Shown here in pieces: positions 11,941 to 22,705 of a stretch of DNA of 64,000 nucleotides (position 1 is the first letter of the stretch; each line of letters begins with the position of its first letter). A program made the position numbers and the translations under genes. The notes beneath the pieces are model-generated. The model saw nothing but the letters and a program-made list of their open reading frames with translations. It was not told where the DNA came from and ran no database searches. The stretch is from Sabellastarte sp. h YS-2021 (taxonomy: Eukaryota > Annelida > Polychaeta > Sabellida > Sabellidae), in contig OZ024928.1 in NCBI GenBank assembly GCA_964017235.1, positions 79,789,566 through 79,853,565 of the forward strand, given 5' to 3'.

Positions 11941-12310
11941 AGACCTTTCACACACGAAAATGAAAAATTGTGAATATCTCGGAAAAGCTATTTATTCTGC
12001 TTTAATGCTCGGCGGGAGATACACACCACGGCAGTGGTCTTGACAAAAATTTTTGTCTCCCCAAAAATGGTGGCCATTTTGAATTTTCAAAGTTTTTGCA
12101 AAACACAAAAATGCTTATATCTCGAAAACCGTGCTATATGGAGTAAACTCAACAAAATTTTGGACCTGCTGGGTATCTCTGCAGAGTAGCCATGCCAATT
12201 TTCAAAATATTTTTGTCTCGCCAAATATAGCGGACATTTTTAATTTTTTTATTTTTTGCAAAACACAAAAATACTTATATCTTGAAAACCGTGCTAGATA
12301 GAGCAGACTG
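11941..12310. repeat. Diverged return of the 169-bp units
   Basis: Two units with AACACAAAAATGCTTATATC and AAAACCGTGCTAGATAGAGC resume after the 133-bp array. They are more diverged than the left group. The 133-bp array is therefore embedded in a pre-existing 169-bp array rather than placed beside it. Confidence 0.85.
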
Positions 12311-12458
12311 CGCTGACTTTGGTTGCCACAACAGTATAAGGCTAGAAACGAAGCATTTTCTTAATACTTTAGCACTCACCTTTATATCCTTTTCGGGACG
12401 CTTTGTTTTTGCTATGCAAAAACATTATCTTTTTTTTTTGCGAGCGATCCTCTAGTTA

Positions 12459-15111
12459 CATATGGCAATCACTCAATGTGTATGAGACGGCATATGTATA
12501 ATATTGGCAGTAGTTTATGAAACATTTATTTTTCTTCGCTAACAAGATTTTCTTTTGTACTTTTATATCATCAGGGTTTTTTGGGGGAGAGGAAAACATA
12601 TTTAAGTTCATTTATGAAAGCAACTATCAATTTCTTAAGTTAAGAAATGTTTTTTCAATTAAGTGTCAAAGTAAACAAAGTGAGAGTTTTGTCACAAATA
12701 GATTTGTTAGTGCTTACTATCAATGGAATGATTGTTGCACTTGTTAAAATTAAATTCTAGATTTATTCCAATGTAAAATTTTGATTATGTAATTATGCTA
12801 TAAAATGTATAAGTGAAGTATATATATTTTTTTCCTTTTCATCTGGATGAGTTTTGAAGTCTTACCAGAAGATATGTTGTGCTTTCATTCATTAGACTTT
12901 TCCTTTTTATGGGCCATCATGTGCCATTGTGTACATTCTTGTATGAGGGCATTATGTTTTCTATCTGCTATGAAATGTGTAGTTGCCATCAGCTTCTACT
13001 TGGGTATATTCTTTCATCAAATTTCGAAAATCTAGCAGGTTTTGGTGTTTATTGTTGCCAATGAATTTTTTTAAGTAGCTTTACATACAACTTGGATAGT
13101 CTTTGTTTCAGAGTGGTGCATATTACTTCGTAAACTATTTGTATGTGTAAACACAAATCATCTTTTAATAAAAGGAAATTATATATATAGTATGTGTATT
13201 TCTTCAAACTGCAGTGGGCAATTATTAGGATTGAGACTTTTCAACACACTATTTAATGTTTTTCTTTCCTCTTTTAATCAGATTGTTCCCTTGGTTTAGG
13301 AAAGTTGTTCCTGAACCAGTATTTCACTTGTCACACTTTTAATTAATTATAATCTTCCATGGAATAGTTTTGGCTTGTACGTGTCACAAAGATGGATAAT
13401 TAGAGTGTGTATCCAAAGGACTGAAATTTTACACTTTGTGTAATTATGCTAAATCAGAAAGAAAATGTTATTGTGAAGAATACCACAGTATTGTACTGTT
13501 AAAATGTATTGTAACTGATATTCTTTTAATTAGAGTGCAAAAATCCAGGCATTTGTTATTTGTTTTGTTTCATAAGACCCAGAAAAAAAATTCCAAAATG
13601 ATACAGTTCTAGTATTGGTGTTTTAGCACACCCAGTAAGCCTTTCATTTTATTCAGAATCCATTTGATAATAGAGTTTTATTTGTCTTGTTTAAAAAAAA
13701 TTGTATATATATATATAGTATATAGTATTTGTATTTAAAATGTTAAACTTTAAATTCTAACATTAAAACTTGTACATAATCCAAGTTCATGCTCATCCTA
13801 TAAACTATAATGAAGTGTACTTCTTTCATGTACATATTTAGACTATTTATACACTCTGAGTAGTTTTTTTTCTTTTAAATGTTTTCTGTACAAGAAACAA
13901 GAGTGTGTCTTGCGAAGTGTAAACTTAACACGTTTATTCATGCCTTGTTCTTGTTGCCACAGTTCCCACAATTTAATGAAATCCTTACAGTGCCTCATTT
14001 TTGCCAATCCAAGACTTCATTTTTTTCTTTAGTCTATGACTTCGCTCAAGGAAAATTCCATCAAACAGAATTAAAACATTCAATCTCAACTGCAGCCAGT
14101 TTGTTTGACCATACAGTTAGCTAATGGCAATACTATGCTAATTGCATGGATTGCATCATGCTTCACACCATAAACCATCCAATATAAATTTGATTTTCTT
14201 TGATATTTAAGTGACAAAATATACAAACAGAAGATTTTCTTGTGGGTGAAAAGTATTATTGGCTTCTGGAACAAAATATGTCTTGAGGTTGAATTTGTGT
14301 TTTATTCAACCACTTTGTGTTATGCTTCATTCCAAATTCTTGCAACATTCTTGGGACCATGTAGCAACTGTGTATTTGTATATATGCATAAAAAAATCAA
14401 TTTATTGGTGTAAATATATTACAATGGTCAGGAAATCGAGTTTTGGTGGTTCTTTTCTGACTAAAAATGTATCCTGATATGCTTATAAATATATATATAT
14501 GTATGGCCAGTATTTATAAACTGAAGTATCTGCCACTGGAAACTTTTTTAATGAAAACTTGCTATGTGTACTTATGGTAGCAATTGCTTGAAGCTTTCAA
14601 TTCATGTACCAGAACTTTAAGTCATAGTTAAAATAATATGTGCGCTAATGAAGTTGATTAATTGGAATTGAACCTTTTGACCATTGTAAAATGCTGACTA
14701 AAAGTAAGCAGAATAGTTATGACTTCATTCAGTTATTTATAGATTTGATTGAATAACAAAAGACTGATTAAAGAGGATTCTGAAAACATTTTCCTCATTT
14801 AGATTCTGCGTAAATTTTCATCACATGTATGTTGCAAATGAGATATTACCAGGGTGTATTGCATTTTTTTTAAATTCTGCTTTAAACCAGTTTTTGTGGT
14901 AAGAATAAGGATATTAACATGCATTTCTGGTAAACCAGATTATTTCTATACAGAATAAATGTCATGAATTATGAACTACTGTTGAGATGAATTTTGTTGC
15001 CTGCTCTTACATGGTATTTTTTTAATTGATATCATATATCAAACCTTTAAGTTTGACCACTGGTAAATCATTAAGTACCATGACTCTCTGGCACATGTAG
15101 ATTTGTTTTGT
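12459..15111. other. AT-rich noncoding DNA, possibly distal 3' UTR
   Basis: No coding exon is recognised. AATAAA occurs on the plus strand at 13167-13172 and again near 14954, so this could hold the distal end of the 3' UTR of the gene ending at 7800 if transcription crosses the inserted element; that is conjecture. Short TA-rich microsatellites occur near 13705 and 14490. Confidence 0.4.
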
Positions 15112-16746
15112 TTTTTACCCCACAGCTCTTAAGGGCTGTCAGGGTATTGTTTTCACCCATGGTGTCCGGATGGGCGGTCAGCTGGGTGGGCGGGCGGCGG
15201 GAAAAAGTTTGTCCATGCTGTATCTCAGAAACCGTAAGGTGTAGGAAGTTGATACTTGGTAGGGACATTGGTTAGGAGGTGTAGGTGTGCAATGTCATGG
15301 TCTAACCTTGATTTGACCTTGCCGTAGTGACCTTGACCTATAAAATCTTGCCTGGGCTATATCTCGAAAACCGTAAGGTGTAGGAAATTGATACTTGGTA
15401 GGGACATTGGTTAGGGGGTGTAGGTGTGCAACGTCATGGTGTGACCTTGATTTGACCTTTGACCTTGCCGTAGTGACCTTGACCTCTAAAATCTTGTCTG
15501 GGCTATATCTCGGAAACCGTAAGGTGTAAGAAGTTGATACTTGGTAGGGATATTGATTAGGGGGTGTAGGTGTGCAACATCATGGTCTGACCTTGATTTG
15601 ACCTTTGACCTTGCTGTAGTGACCTTGACCTATAAAATCTTGTCCGGGCTATATCTCGGATACTGTAAGGTGTAGGAAGTTGATACGTGGTAGGGACATT
15701 GGTTAGGGGGTGTAGGTGTGCAACGTCATGGCGTGACCTTGATTTGACCTTTTTGACCTTGCCGTAGTGACCTTGACCTCTAAAATCTTGTCCGGGCTAT
15801 ATCTCGGAAACCGTAAGATGTAGGAAGTTGATACTTGGTAGGGATATTGTTTAGGGGGTGTAGGTGTGCAACGTCATGGTCTGACCTTGATTTGACCTTG
15901 CCGTAGTGGCCTTGATCTATAAAATCTTGTCCGGGATATATCTTGGAAACCGTAAGGTGTAAGAAGTTGGTACTGGGTAGGGACATTGGCTAGGAAATGT
16001 AGATGTAAAACGTCATGGTGTGACCTTGATTTGACCTTGCCGTAGTGACCTTGACCTATAATGCCTTGTCTGGGCTATATTTTGGAAACCATAAGGTGTA
16101 GGAAGTTGACATTTGGTAGGAACATTGGTCAAGGGTTATACGTGTGCAACGTCATGGTGTGACCTGGATTTGACCTTTGATTTTGCATATCTCATGCTAT
16201 TTTATGTCTCTACAAGGATATCTGATACTATTTATCTTTCTTATATCTCTTTTATATCTTTTTACTTGAATCTTGGTTGTTGCACCTTTTGGTGTCTTTT
16301 GGTGTAGATTAAGCACTGTTAAAGTCATATTAGAAGTCATTAACTGTTTTACTTTTGCAACTTCCCATTGTAACAGATGGTATTGCATCAAGTGAGCCAC
16401 AGGTTTTGCCCCAATTCCACATAAAAGCATGTATTGCTACATCTGTATGTATGGGCAATATTCAAAACGTCCAAACCATAATTCAACCATACAAATGAAA
16501 ATCAAAATGGGAGAAGTCTTAAAGTTTCATAATTTTTAGTTTACTGAACTGTCTTGTTTTAATACTTATTCTTTACATGCAATTTCTTTCTCTTAGATGT
16601 TATTTTCTCTTCTTAAACATTATTTGGACAGTGACACTGCTCTGAAAGTATCCCAATCTGTGTACTGTTTCACTACTTCTATATCTCATGGTGTTGAAAA
16701 CTATTTTCCCAGGCTGTGGGGTACGGGCATCTCTGATGCTATTTTT
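15112..16746 (+). mobile_element. Palindrome-headed tandem-repeat element, copy 1
   Basis: The head TTACCCCACAGC...AAGGGCTGTCAGGGTA is an imperfect palindrome of about 28 bases, followed by a fixed leader with CACCCATGGTGTCCGGATGG. About seven 146-bp units follow, then a tail of about 550 bases ending GGCTGTGGGGTACGGGCATC, TCTGATGC and a T run. The tail's GGCTGTGGGGTA mirrors the head's TACCCCACAGCC, and GCATCTCTGATGC forms a terminal hairpin. Copies at 52136, 61048 and 63599 share the layout. Short subterminal inverted repeats plus a 3' hairpin fit Helentron-derived non-autonomous elements, but I see no protein to confirm the class. Confidence 0.75.
15190..16180 (+). repeat. 146-bp tandem units of palindrome-headed copy 1
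   Basis: Each unit contains ATATCTCGGAAACCGTAAGG, then GTTGATACTTGGTAGGGACA and TGACCTTGATTTGACCTTTG. About seven units are present; some lack a GACCTTTGACCTT segment, which shortens them by 6-9 bases. Confidence 0.9.
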
Positions 16747-18689
16747 TTATTTTTTCTATTACTTTGTTTCTATAGATTACATATGTAAATTGTAATTATA
16801 AATTAGAAGTGATCTAAGTCATATGTTTGTTACATTATTCATTATAAATATTCATCTTGTGAATCAGAAAATATTTAATGACAACATGTATTGCTTTATT
16901 TATCCCATAGCAATATTATATTTAGTCATATTTACACATATTCAAGCTGTGTTACTTGACTGTAAATCAATATTATTTCACTTTAATGGATGTAAATCCT
17001 TTGAAAAATGAGTATATAAATTTACAAAGATTTTGACATTGTAACTGTGATTATAGTTTCAATGCTATTGGCTTTAAATCACAAAGTCTTTAACTAACAT
17101 GACATGAGATATAACATATTTCATTAACTTTCTTTTCACGACTTTTCTCTCAAACACAAGCAATTCGCTTGTCTCAGAAGATCACAATAGATGAAAGTGA
17201 AAAAGCTTCAGTTATACCTGTGAAATTACATTTTGTTATAACAGAATACTTCACAGTGTTGTGCAATCTGTCAGAGTATAGACCTCCCAGAGCACGACAT
17301 TTGCAAATTTCTTTTATGCTTTTTTCCAAACCAATACATGTATAGATTTCTGACTACTCCATGATTATCCCAATATCCGTGTATTGATTCAATAATGTGT
17401 TTCAATATAACAATCCCCATATATGCTCCATAATGAAACTTTTTACACTTAGTAACAAAACTCAAGAGTTTAAATTTAATTTTTGCTAATGTTCTAAATT
17501 CTGTTAATTTTTTTTGATTAGTATAAGTTATTTTTGTATTAGTAAATGTATGCATTCATAGAAGTAAAGCCATAAGTGTATTCAGAAGCCTGCAAAAATA
17601 GATGTACCAATAGTATATATAAAATGTATTGTTTCTTCTTGTATAAATTGTGTACTTTATTGTGTTGGCCTGAAATTTAGTAGTTCAAAGTACCTGCCTT
17701 TGTTTCACATGAACATGTTTATCATATTTAAGAAGAAAAATAAATTTGTACTAGAACCCGTTTTTTGTGCATTAGACATTTCACACATTCATTGGCAGTA
17801 AAAGGATGAAGCTGCCAAAAAAAAACTTGTCACGTTGATTCGAGTCTATTAAAACCAGTGGAGTAGGTCTGACAATAAAGAAAGATGTCTTACCGGTCTA
17901 GTACTGAGTTTGGCAGTTAATAGCCTTTCTCTCTACTCTGGGTTTGTAAGTTTGAATCGAGTTCATGAGAACACATCACAGAGGGCATTTCCAGTTATGA
18001 CCCGTACCTGTTGACAGAAAAGCAAAATTATTTTTCAAGTTAACATAAATTTTTAGGTTGTCGAGTCCTGTTCTGTTAAATTCTCTAAGTTAAAGTATTC
18101 ATTTTGGTGGCATTTAATATTTAATGACACATGGTCAATGTGACATGTTGTTACAGGTTTAGGTGACAGAAATGCAAACAAAATTTGTATTTCTTTATGT
18201 TTTTAAGAGATGTCCTAAGTTTCAGATGCACTATATTTCTATTAAAATATTGAGACTATTTCTGGACTATTTCTGGTTTCATGTGGATTCAGATTCTCAG
18301 ATTCTCTCATAAAATCTTCTCCATTGGTCGTCACAAGAAATGTTGGCGTGGGGCAGCTTTTGATAACTTGAAAACTTTGTATAATGCTCAAAGAATTCTA
18401 CAGTTCTACCATGGATAAAAGGTATCCTAAATAGCCCCATAGTCCACGATTTTTTGAACAGATAAATGATTATACACTTATGTTGAAAATTAGAGAATTA
18501 CACACTCAGTAATCCTTTCTGTAGGCAATTTCCCTAACTTAACAAAATTTGGATTTCTGTCGTTTGGCTTATAACTGGAACTACTTGAAGTTTGCAGCAT
18601 TGTCAAACTCAATACCAATTTACGTATAATAATAATTTTCTAACATCCCCTTATGTGTTATTTTATTCCAAAATTTACAAGTATTTGTT
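16747..18689. other. AT-rich noncoding DNA, nothing recognised
   Basis: No element end or exon could be defined. The open frame at 17271-17555 on the minus strand is AT-biased, low in domain-like content and not supported. Confidence 0.35.
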
Positions 18690-19730
18690 TCTTGTATAAA
18701 AAAACAAGGAATCAGTGTCCAGAAACAGGCTCTGTCAGCTGACTATGTTTTGAGCTTCAGAGTACAAATGAAAGTAAAGGCAAAGGATTCAAAGAAGCAG
18801 AACTAATTTGACCTTGTAGGGAGGTTTAAAAGTCAAAACAAGATTCAGAACACATGATTTCCCAGTAAAAGTATCAATGACTGCATATGACCTTAATGGA
18901 AGGGTCAAAGGTGAAATCAGACCCACCAAAAGATTCAGGGCACATGATTTCCTATAAGCTGTTTTCACATCTCAAACATGTAGGACCAATAATAAAGGAG
19001 ATGCAGGGTATTGACATTATCAACAACCCAAACCCAATTCACAGAAGCAAGAACTAATTTGACCTTGAAGGAAGGGTCAAAGGTCAAATTGGATAGTACC
19101 AAAATATGCAAGCCACATGATTTCCCATAAGTGGTCGTCAAATTCTATACCTGTAGGATCAGGTGTTGTTTTTTCATTATTGAAACTGGTAAAAAGTGAA
19201 CAAGTAGCTATTACTCCATGCACTGAGCAACCAGTCTGAAACTTTACTATGTTATGTTCACAAAAAGTAGGTAAACATCACTTTTGACAGAAATTGTGTA
19301 CCTGCAATGCTTTTGAAGATAAAAGGCCTCAAGGTAACTGCTGAAAAGTGAGAAAGTAGCTTTTACTCACTCATACATTGAGCAACAAGTTTGAAACTCA
19401 ACTATGTTATAGAACACAAAAAGTAGATGAACATCTTTGAAAGAAATGACATAGCTGCAATACATATGAAAATACAAGCCATTTACTCATTAGGTAACTA
19501 CTGAAAAGTGCAAAAGTGGTTATAACTCGGTTAGCTATCAAGATAGACTTCGAGACTTCAGACCATGTTGTAGCTATGGAAAAAGTAGCTGAACAACGTA
19601 TTTCAAGAAAATGCTCTACATATACAACAGTTTTCAAGTTTATAAGTGATTTTACTTGTTATGGAGGGTACTGAAAAATAAAAAAGTAGCTATTACTCAC
19701 TTAGCTATTGGAATAGACTCTCAAGTTACC
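18690..19730 (+). repeat. Dispersed repeat family B, copy 1 (interrupted by the DIRS element)
   Basis: The head (GGCTCTGTCAGCTGACTATG and GAGTACAAATGAAAG) recurs at 27895. The body has two units with a phrase like AGATTCAGGGCACATGATTT, then three or four degenerate units of 147-170 bp starting near 19193, 19340, 19499 and 19670, each with AAAAGTAGCTATTACTCAC. The last unit is cut by the DIRS insertion and resumes at 26174. Related pieces lie at 27870-28670, 55120-55500, 60850-61000 and 62990-63130. Confidence 0.7.
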
Positions 19731-19921
19731 ATTTTATTGCGTTAATACATCCTATCCAATGGACAATAGCTTATCCGGTCGGCGCAGACCGGCCCGCCAA
19801 ACATCAGAAAAAGACGTCCTGTGTCTCCACCAGCAGGTCGGTCCGGAGTACCAGTGCACTCGCCAGGTGGCGTGTCGTACTTCCTTCCTGTCTAGACAGA
19901 GTGACGTCATAGCATCTTTTT
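19731..19921 (+). repeat. DIRS left inverted terminal repeat
   Basis: It begins ATTTTATTGCGTTAATACAT, then CCTATCCAATGGACAATAGC, and runs to about AGCATCTTTT. It pairs with the inverse of 25959-26173. In the shared part I see one clear difference (CATCAG against CGTCAG near 19801). The outermost 20-odd bases differ between the two ends. Confidence 0.92.
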
Positions 19922-20049
19922 TCGTTTGGCGCGAACCAGTGCACAGTGGAAAATTTATATCTGCCAGAATTTGTGTTTTTATCAGTTTTAAGTGTGAAGA
20001 ACGATCTTGGATTCTATTTTATTGTTATCTTCTGTGTTCCTACAATACT

Positions 20050-22203
20050 ATGTCGTCTCCTGGCCAGAAGAGAGGGAGTTGTGGTCATGCAATGGCCATT
20101 TTCGATGGACATGCGTTTTGCGCACGTTGTAGGGAAAAAGGAAAAGGGGAGGAACCTTGTGTTAAGGACAAGGACTCTGTTGACTTTTCTCTGTGTAATT
20201 CCTTCACCCCGGAGCAACGTGCCCAGATCTCAACACCGTCTTATAAAATTAAGAAGGAAAAGCGGGAGGCTAAACGTGCTGACATTTCCCAACCCACGGA
20301 TGAGCTTATAGACCCGTCAAGTGTTTCCGTTATTGGGGTTGTGGCTGGACCTAGTGCTGATAAGTCTCCAGTTCCTCCTGAGAAAAAGACCAAAAAGGAC
20401 AAATCTTCAGTTAAACCCAAGAAAACTGCTACTACAACTCTCTCTTCTGCTTCAGACGACAAGCTCACAGCTTTAGAAGATAAGTGGTCCGACCGCTTTA
20501 ACAGGTTAGAGGCGTTACTGTTAGCCAAGTCTATGGAACCTGCCTTTTCGTCGGATGTCAGAGTTGCCCCTACTCATTCTGCACCACCTAATGTGAATCG
20601 GGACTCTGAACCCTTTTTTCAACCATCTAACCCTTCAGATGACGTATCTCAGCGCACTGGCCCAGACTCTAGTGCTGCCTTGCAGCCGTCGGCCGGTAAG
20701 CTTGTCAGAGACTCTTCATTACTTGGATCTTCATCATCTGAGCGCACTGGCCCAGACAATATTGCTTCACAGCAAAAGTCGGCCGGTAAGCTTAAAGGTC
20801 AGAGCACTTCTCAAGGGCGCACTGGTCCAGACACCGCTTCTCAGAAGCATAAGTCGACCGGTAAGCCTAGTGCTGGTTGTCACCGACCCACTACAGTTAC
20901 TTCTGAGATTGTCAAACAACCGACCACCGACCATCCTCCCTCCGACCGACCTCTTGGCTCCACCGGCTCTGCTTCACCGACCCTTCAGAAGGGCAGAAAG
21001 GACAGCATTTCTAGCTTAGATTCAGATACTGATAGTCAAATCTCGGATACCCCTCCGGTGGAACTTTTTGCAGAGGAAGGGGACTTTTCGGAAGATCCAG
21101 AATTTGAACAGGAACTACCGACATCAGAAGAACAAACTTACAGGGAGACCATGCGCGGCATACGATCCTTCATGGGGTGGTCGCATATCCCTGACATGGA
21201 TAGCTCAAACCCATCTGACGACAACCCTTTCGCTGGGCCTAAAGCTCCCCTTCCCAGCAAAGTCTCAGTCCAGATGCCTACCGAAGATTATCTTTGTCGC
21301 AAGCTATCTAAACTCAATCTCACCATGACGGAGGGATACCCGTCCAGAACTACAGAAGCCGGCAGCCTGCCAATGGACCACTTTCTCAGACCCCCTAAGC
21401 CGCAAACAAAGTGGTATGGACTATTTTCTGATCAACAATTGGACCCGGCCACTGTCACCAGTTGGAATACAGGCCCGTCTAAATTGAACAATAGTTTTGG
21501 TCGTATAGCCAGAAGAGCAGCCTTGGCAGCCACCCCTCCGGGTTCCCGTAGAATTTCACAAGATACCCTGCGTCCTTGGGAAAGGACGGCTAGAGAAGCC
21601 TCAGTGGTGTGTAACCAGACGGCTAGCTTTAACAGGTGTTTGTTTAAAGTTCAAGGAGAAATGAATGCCCATTTGAAAGTTATAAGAAATGAAAACAAGG
21701 GCAAAGTGTCAAACAAGTTATCTGAGGCGGCCGAAGAACTTCAATTCCTTATGGAATTCAATTCCAGTATTACACAGGCGGCTGCGAAGGCCATGGAGCA
21801 TTTAACAGACTTTGTTTTTCTTACCATGGGGAATATTACCTTGACCCGTAGAGACTCTTACCTTAGCCATTTAAAGAATGGAATCAAGCCCGACACCTTC
21901 GCAGCTCTCAGAACAGGCCCCTTGCACATTGCCACTCTGTTTGCAGAGCCTGTGGTTAAGAAAGCGGAAGAAGAAATTGCTCTGTATGACAGCAAGAGTC
22001 ATCCCACACCTGCTACTACTGCACGGGCTAAAAACCGTTATCACCCATATGAGAAGAATGATAGGAAGCAAGAGGGCCGGTCGGAAGGGAAACAGGACAG
22101 GCCAGCCTGGAAGAACATTAACCGCCGACAATTCAAAAGAGGCAGAGGCAAGGCCTCTAGTTTTTCATCCCGACCTGCACGTGGGCAACAGCAGTATAAA
22201 TGA
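20050..22203 (+). CDS. DIRS ORF1, gag-like protein
   Basis: A 717-residue reading from ATG at 20050; the frame is open from 19759, but that ATG lies inside the terminal repeat, so the internal start is preferred. Residues 1-50 include MSSPGQKRGSCGHAMAIFDG and further cysteines (CARC, then PC and LC), possibly a small metal-binding module. The next 300 residues are rich in Ser, Pro and Lys and hold three or four imperfect repeats around RTGPD and SAGK (near residues 202, 231 and 257). The C-terminus is strongly basic (RRQFKRGRGK), typical of nucleic-acid-binding particle proteins. By position it should form the ribonucleoprotein or particle. DIRS gag proteins are poorly conserved, so the role is inferred from place and composition rather than a clear domain match. 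Confidence 0.75.
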   Translation: MSSPGQKRGSCGHAMAIFDGHAFCARCREKGKGEEPCVKDKDSVDFSLCNSFTPEQRAQISTPSYKIKKEKREAKRADISQPTDELIDPSSVSVIGVVAGPSADKSPVPPEKKTKKDKSSVKPKKTATTTLSSASDDKLTALEDKWSDRFNRLEALLLAKSMEPAFSSDVRVAPTHSAPPNVNRDSEPFFQPSNPSDDVSQRTGPDSSAALQPSAGKLVRDSSLLGSSSSERTGPDNIASQQKSAGKLKGQSTSQGRTGPDTASQKHKSTGKPSAGCHRPTTVTSEIVKQPTTDHPPSDRPLGSTGSASPTLQKGRKDSISSLDSDTDSQISDTPPVELFAEEGDFSEDPEFEQELPTSEEQTYRETMRGIRSFMGWSHIPDMDSSNPSDDNPFAGPKAPLPSKVSVQMPTEDYLCRKLSKLNLTMTEGYPSRTTEAGSLPMDHFLRPPKPQTKWYGLFSDQQLDPATVTSWNTGPSKLNNSFGRIARRAALAATPPGSRRISQDTLRPWERTAREASVVCNQTASFNRCLFKVQGEMNAHLKVIRNENKGKVSNKLSEAAEELQFLMEFNSSITQAAAKAMEHLTDFVFLTMGNITLTRRDSYLSHLKNGIKPDTFAALRTGPLHIATLFAEPVVKKAEEEIALYDSKSHPTPATTARAKNRYHPYEKNDRKQEGRSEGKQDRPAWKNINRRQFKRGRGKASSFSSRPARGQQQYK

Positions 22204-22705
22204 CAGTTATTGTTCAAACAGGGTTTCCAATCAGCTGCTGACCCAGAATTTTTTCACAGATCAGACACTGAACAATTCTTTAAGTTCAAATGTAAAATAT
22301 CATGTTGTACAGTATGTTCCTTCTGCACCCGGGCTTCCGCAAAGGAAAGGTTTAAGTCCCGGAGTGTCAGACTGTCACCAAACAAAATCTCAATTAAAAT
22401 CTGTGAAAGGTGCTTCTTGTGTCACTCAGTTGTTGTTTGCCAATCCTGTCTCAAATGTCCCAAATGCTGTTCCCAATCTGCCTGTAGGGGCCCGACTTCA
22501 AAAATTTTGGGAAAGTTTGTTGAATCTGGGTGCCGGCCCGAAGGTAGTTCAGATCTTAAAAGAGGGCTACACCCTCCCCTTCCGGGTCCGGCCAAAACTC
22601 ACAAGGTCTCCAACTGTCATAAGTTGCTATGTCAATCCCCAGAGGAACAGCTAACTACTGGAGGCATTACATCAGCTTATAGACAAAAATGCGGTAGAAC
22701 AGGTC

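Larger units (their letters stand above)
7918..12450. mobile_element. 4.5-kb satellite-carrying element with 8-bp flanking repeats
   Basis: A direct repeat TCTAGTTA flanks the element at 7910-7917 and 12451-12458. The left end opens with a perfect hairpin, AGCGTCCC, loop GCAA, GGGACGCT. Inside are a unique head (7918-8340), a 169-bp array, a 133-bp array, a partial return of the 169-bp array and a short tail. The tail repeats GGGACGCT in direct orientation at about 12397. No protein is encoded. The class is unsettled. The 8-bp duplication suggests a DNA transposon such as hAT, but no terminal inverted repeat is seen. Read on the minus strand the left end is a hairpin followed by TAACTAG, which resembles a Helitron 3' end (hairpin, then CTRR), but the next base is A rather than the expected T. 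Non-autonomous elements with central tandem repeats are known from bivalves. Confidence 0.65.

Noticed and set aside
19759-20049. ATG at 19759 as the DIRS ORF1 start
   Set aside because: It lies in the terminal repeat and is duplicated at the other end; ATG 20050 is the first in-frame start that gives a plausible N-terminus clear of the repeat.
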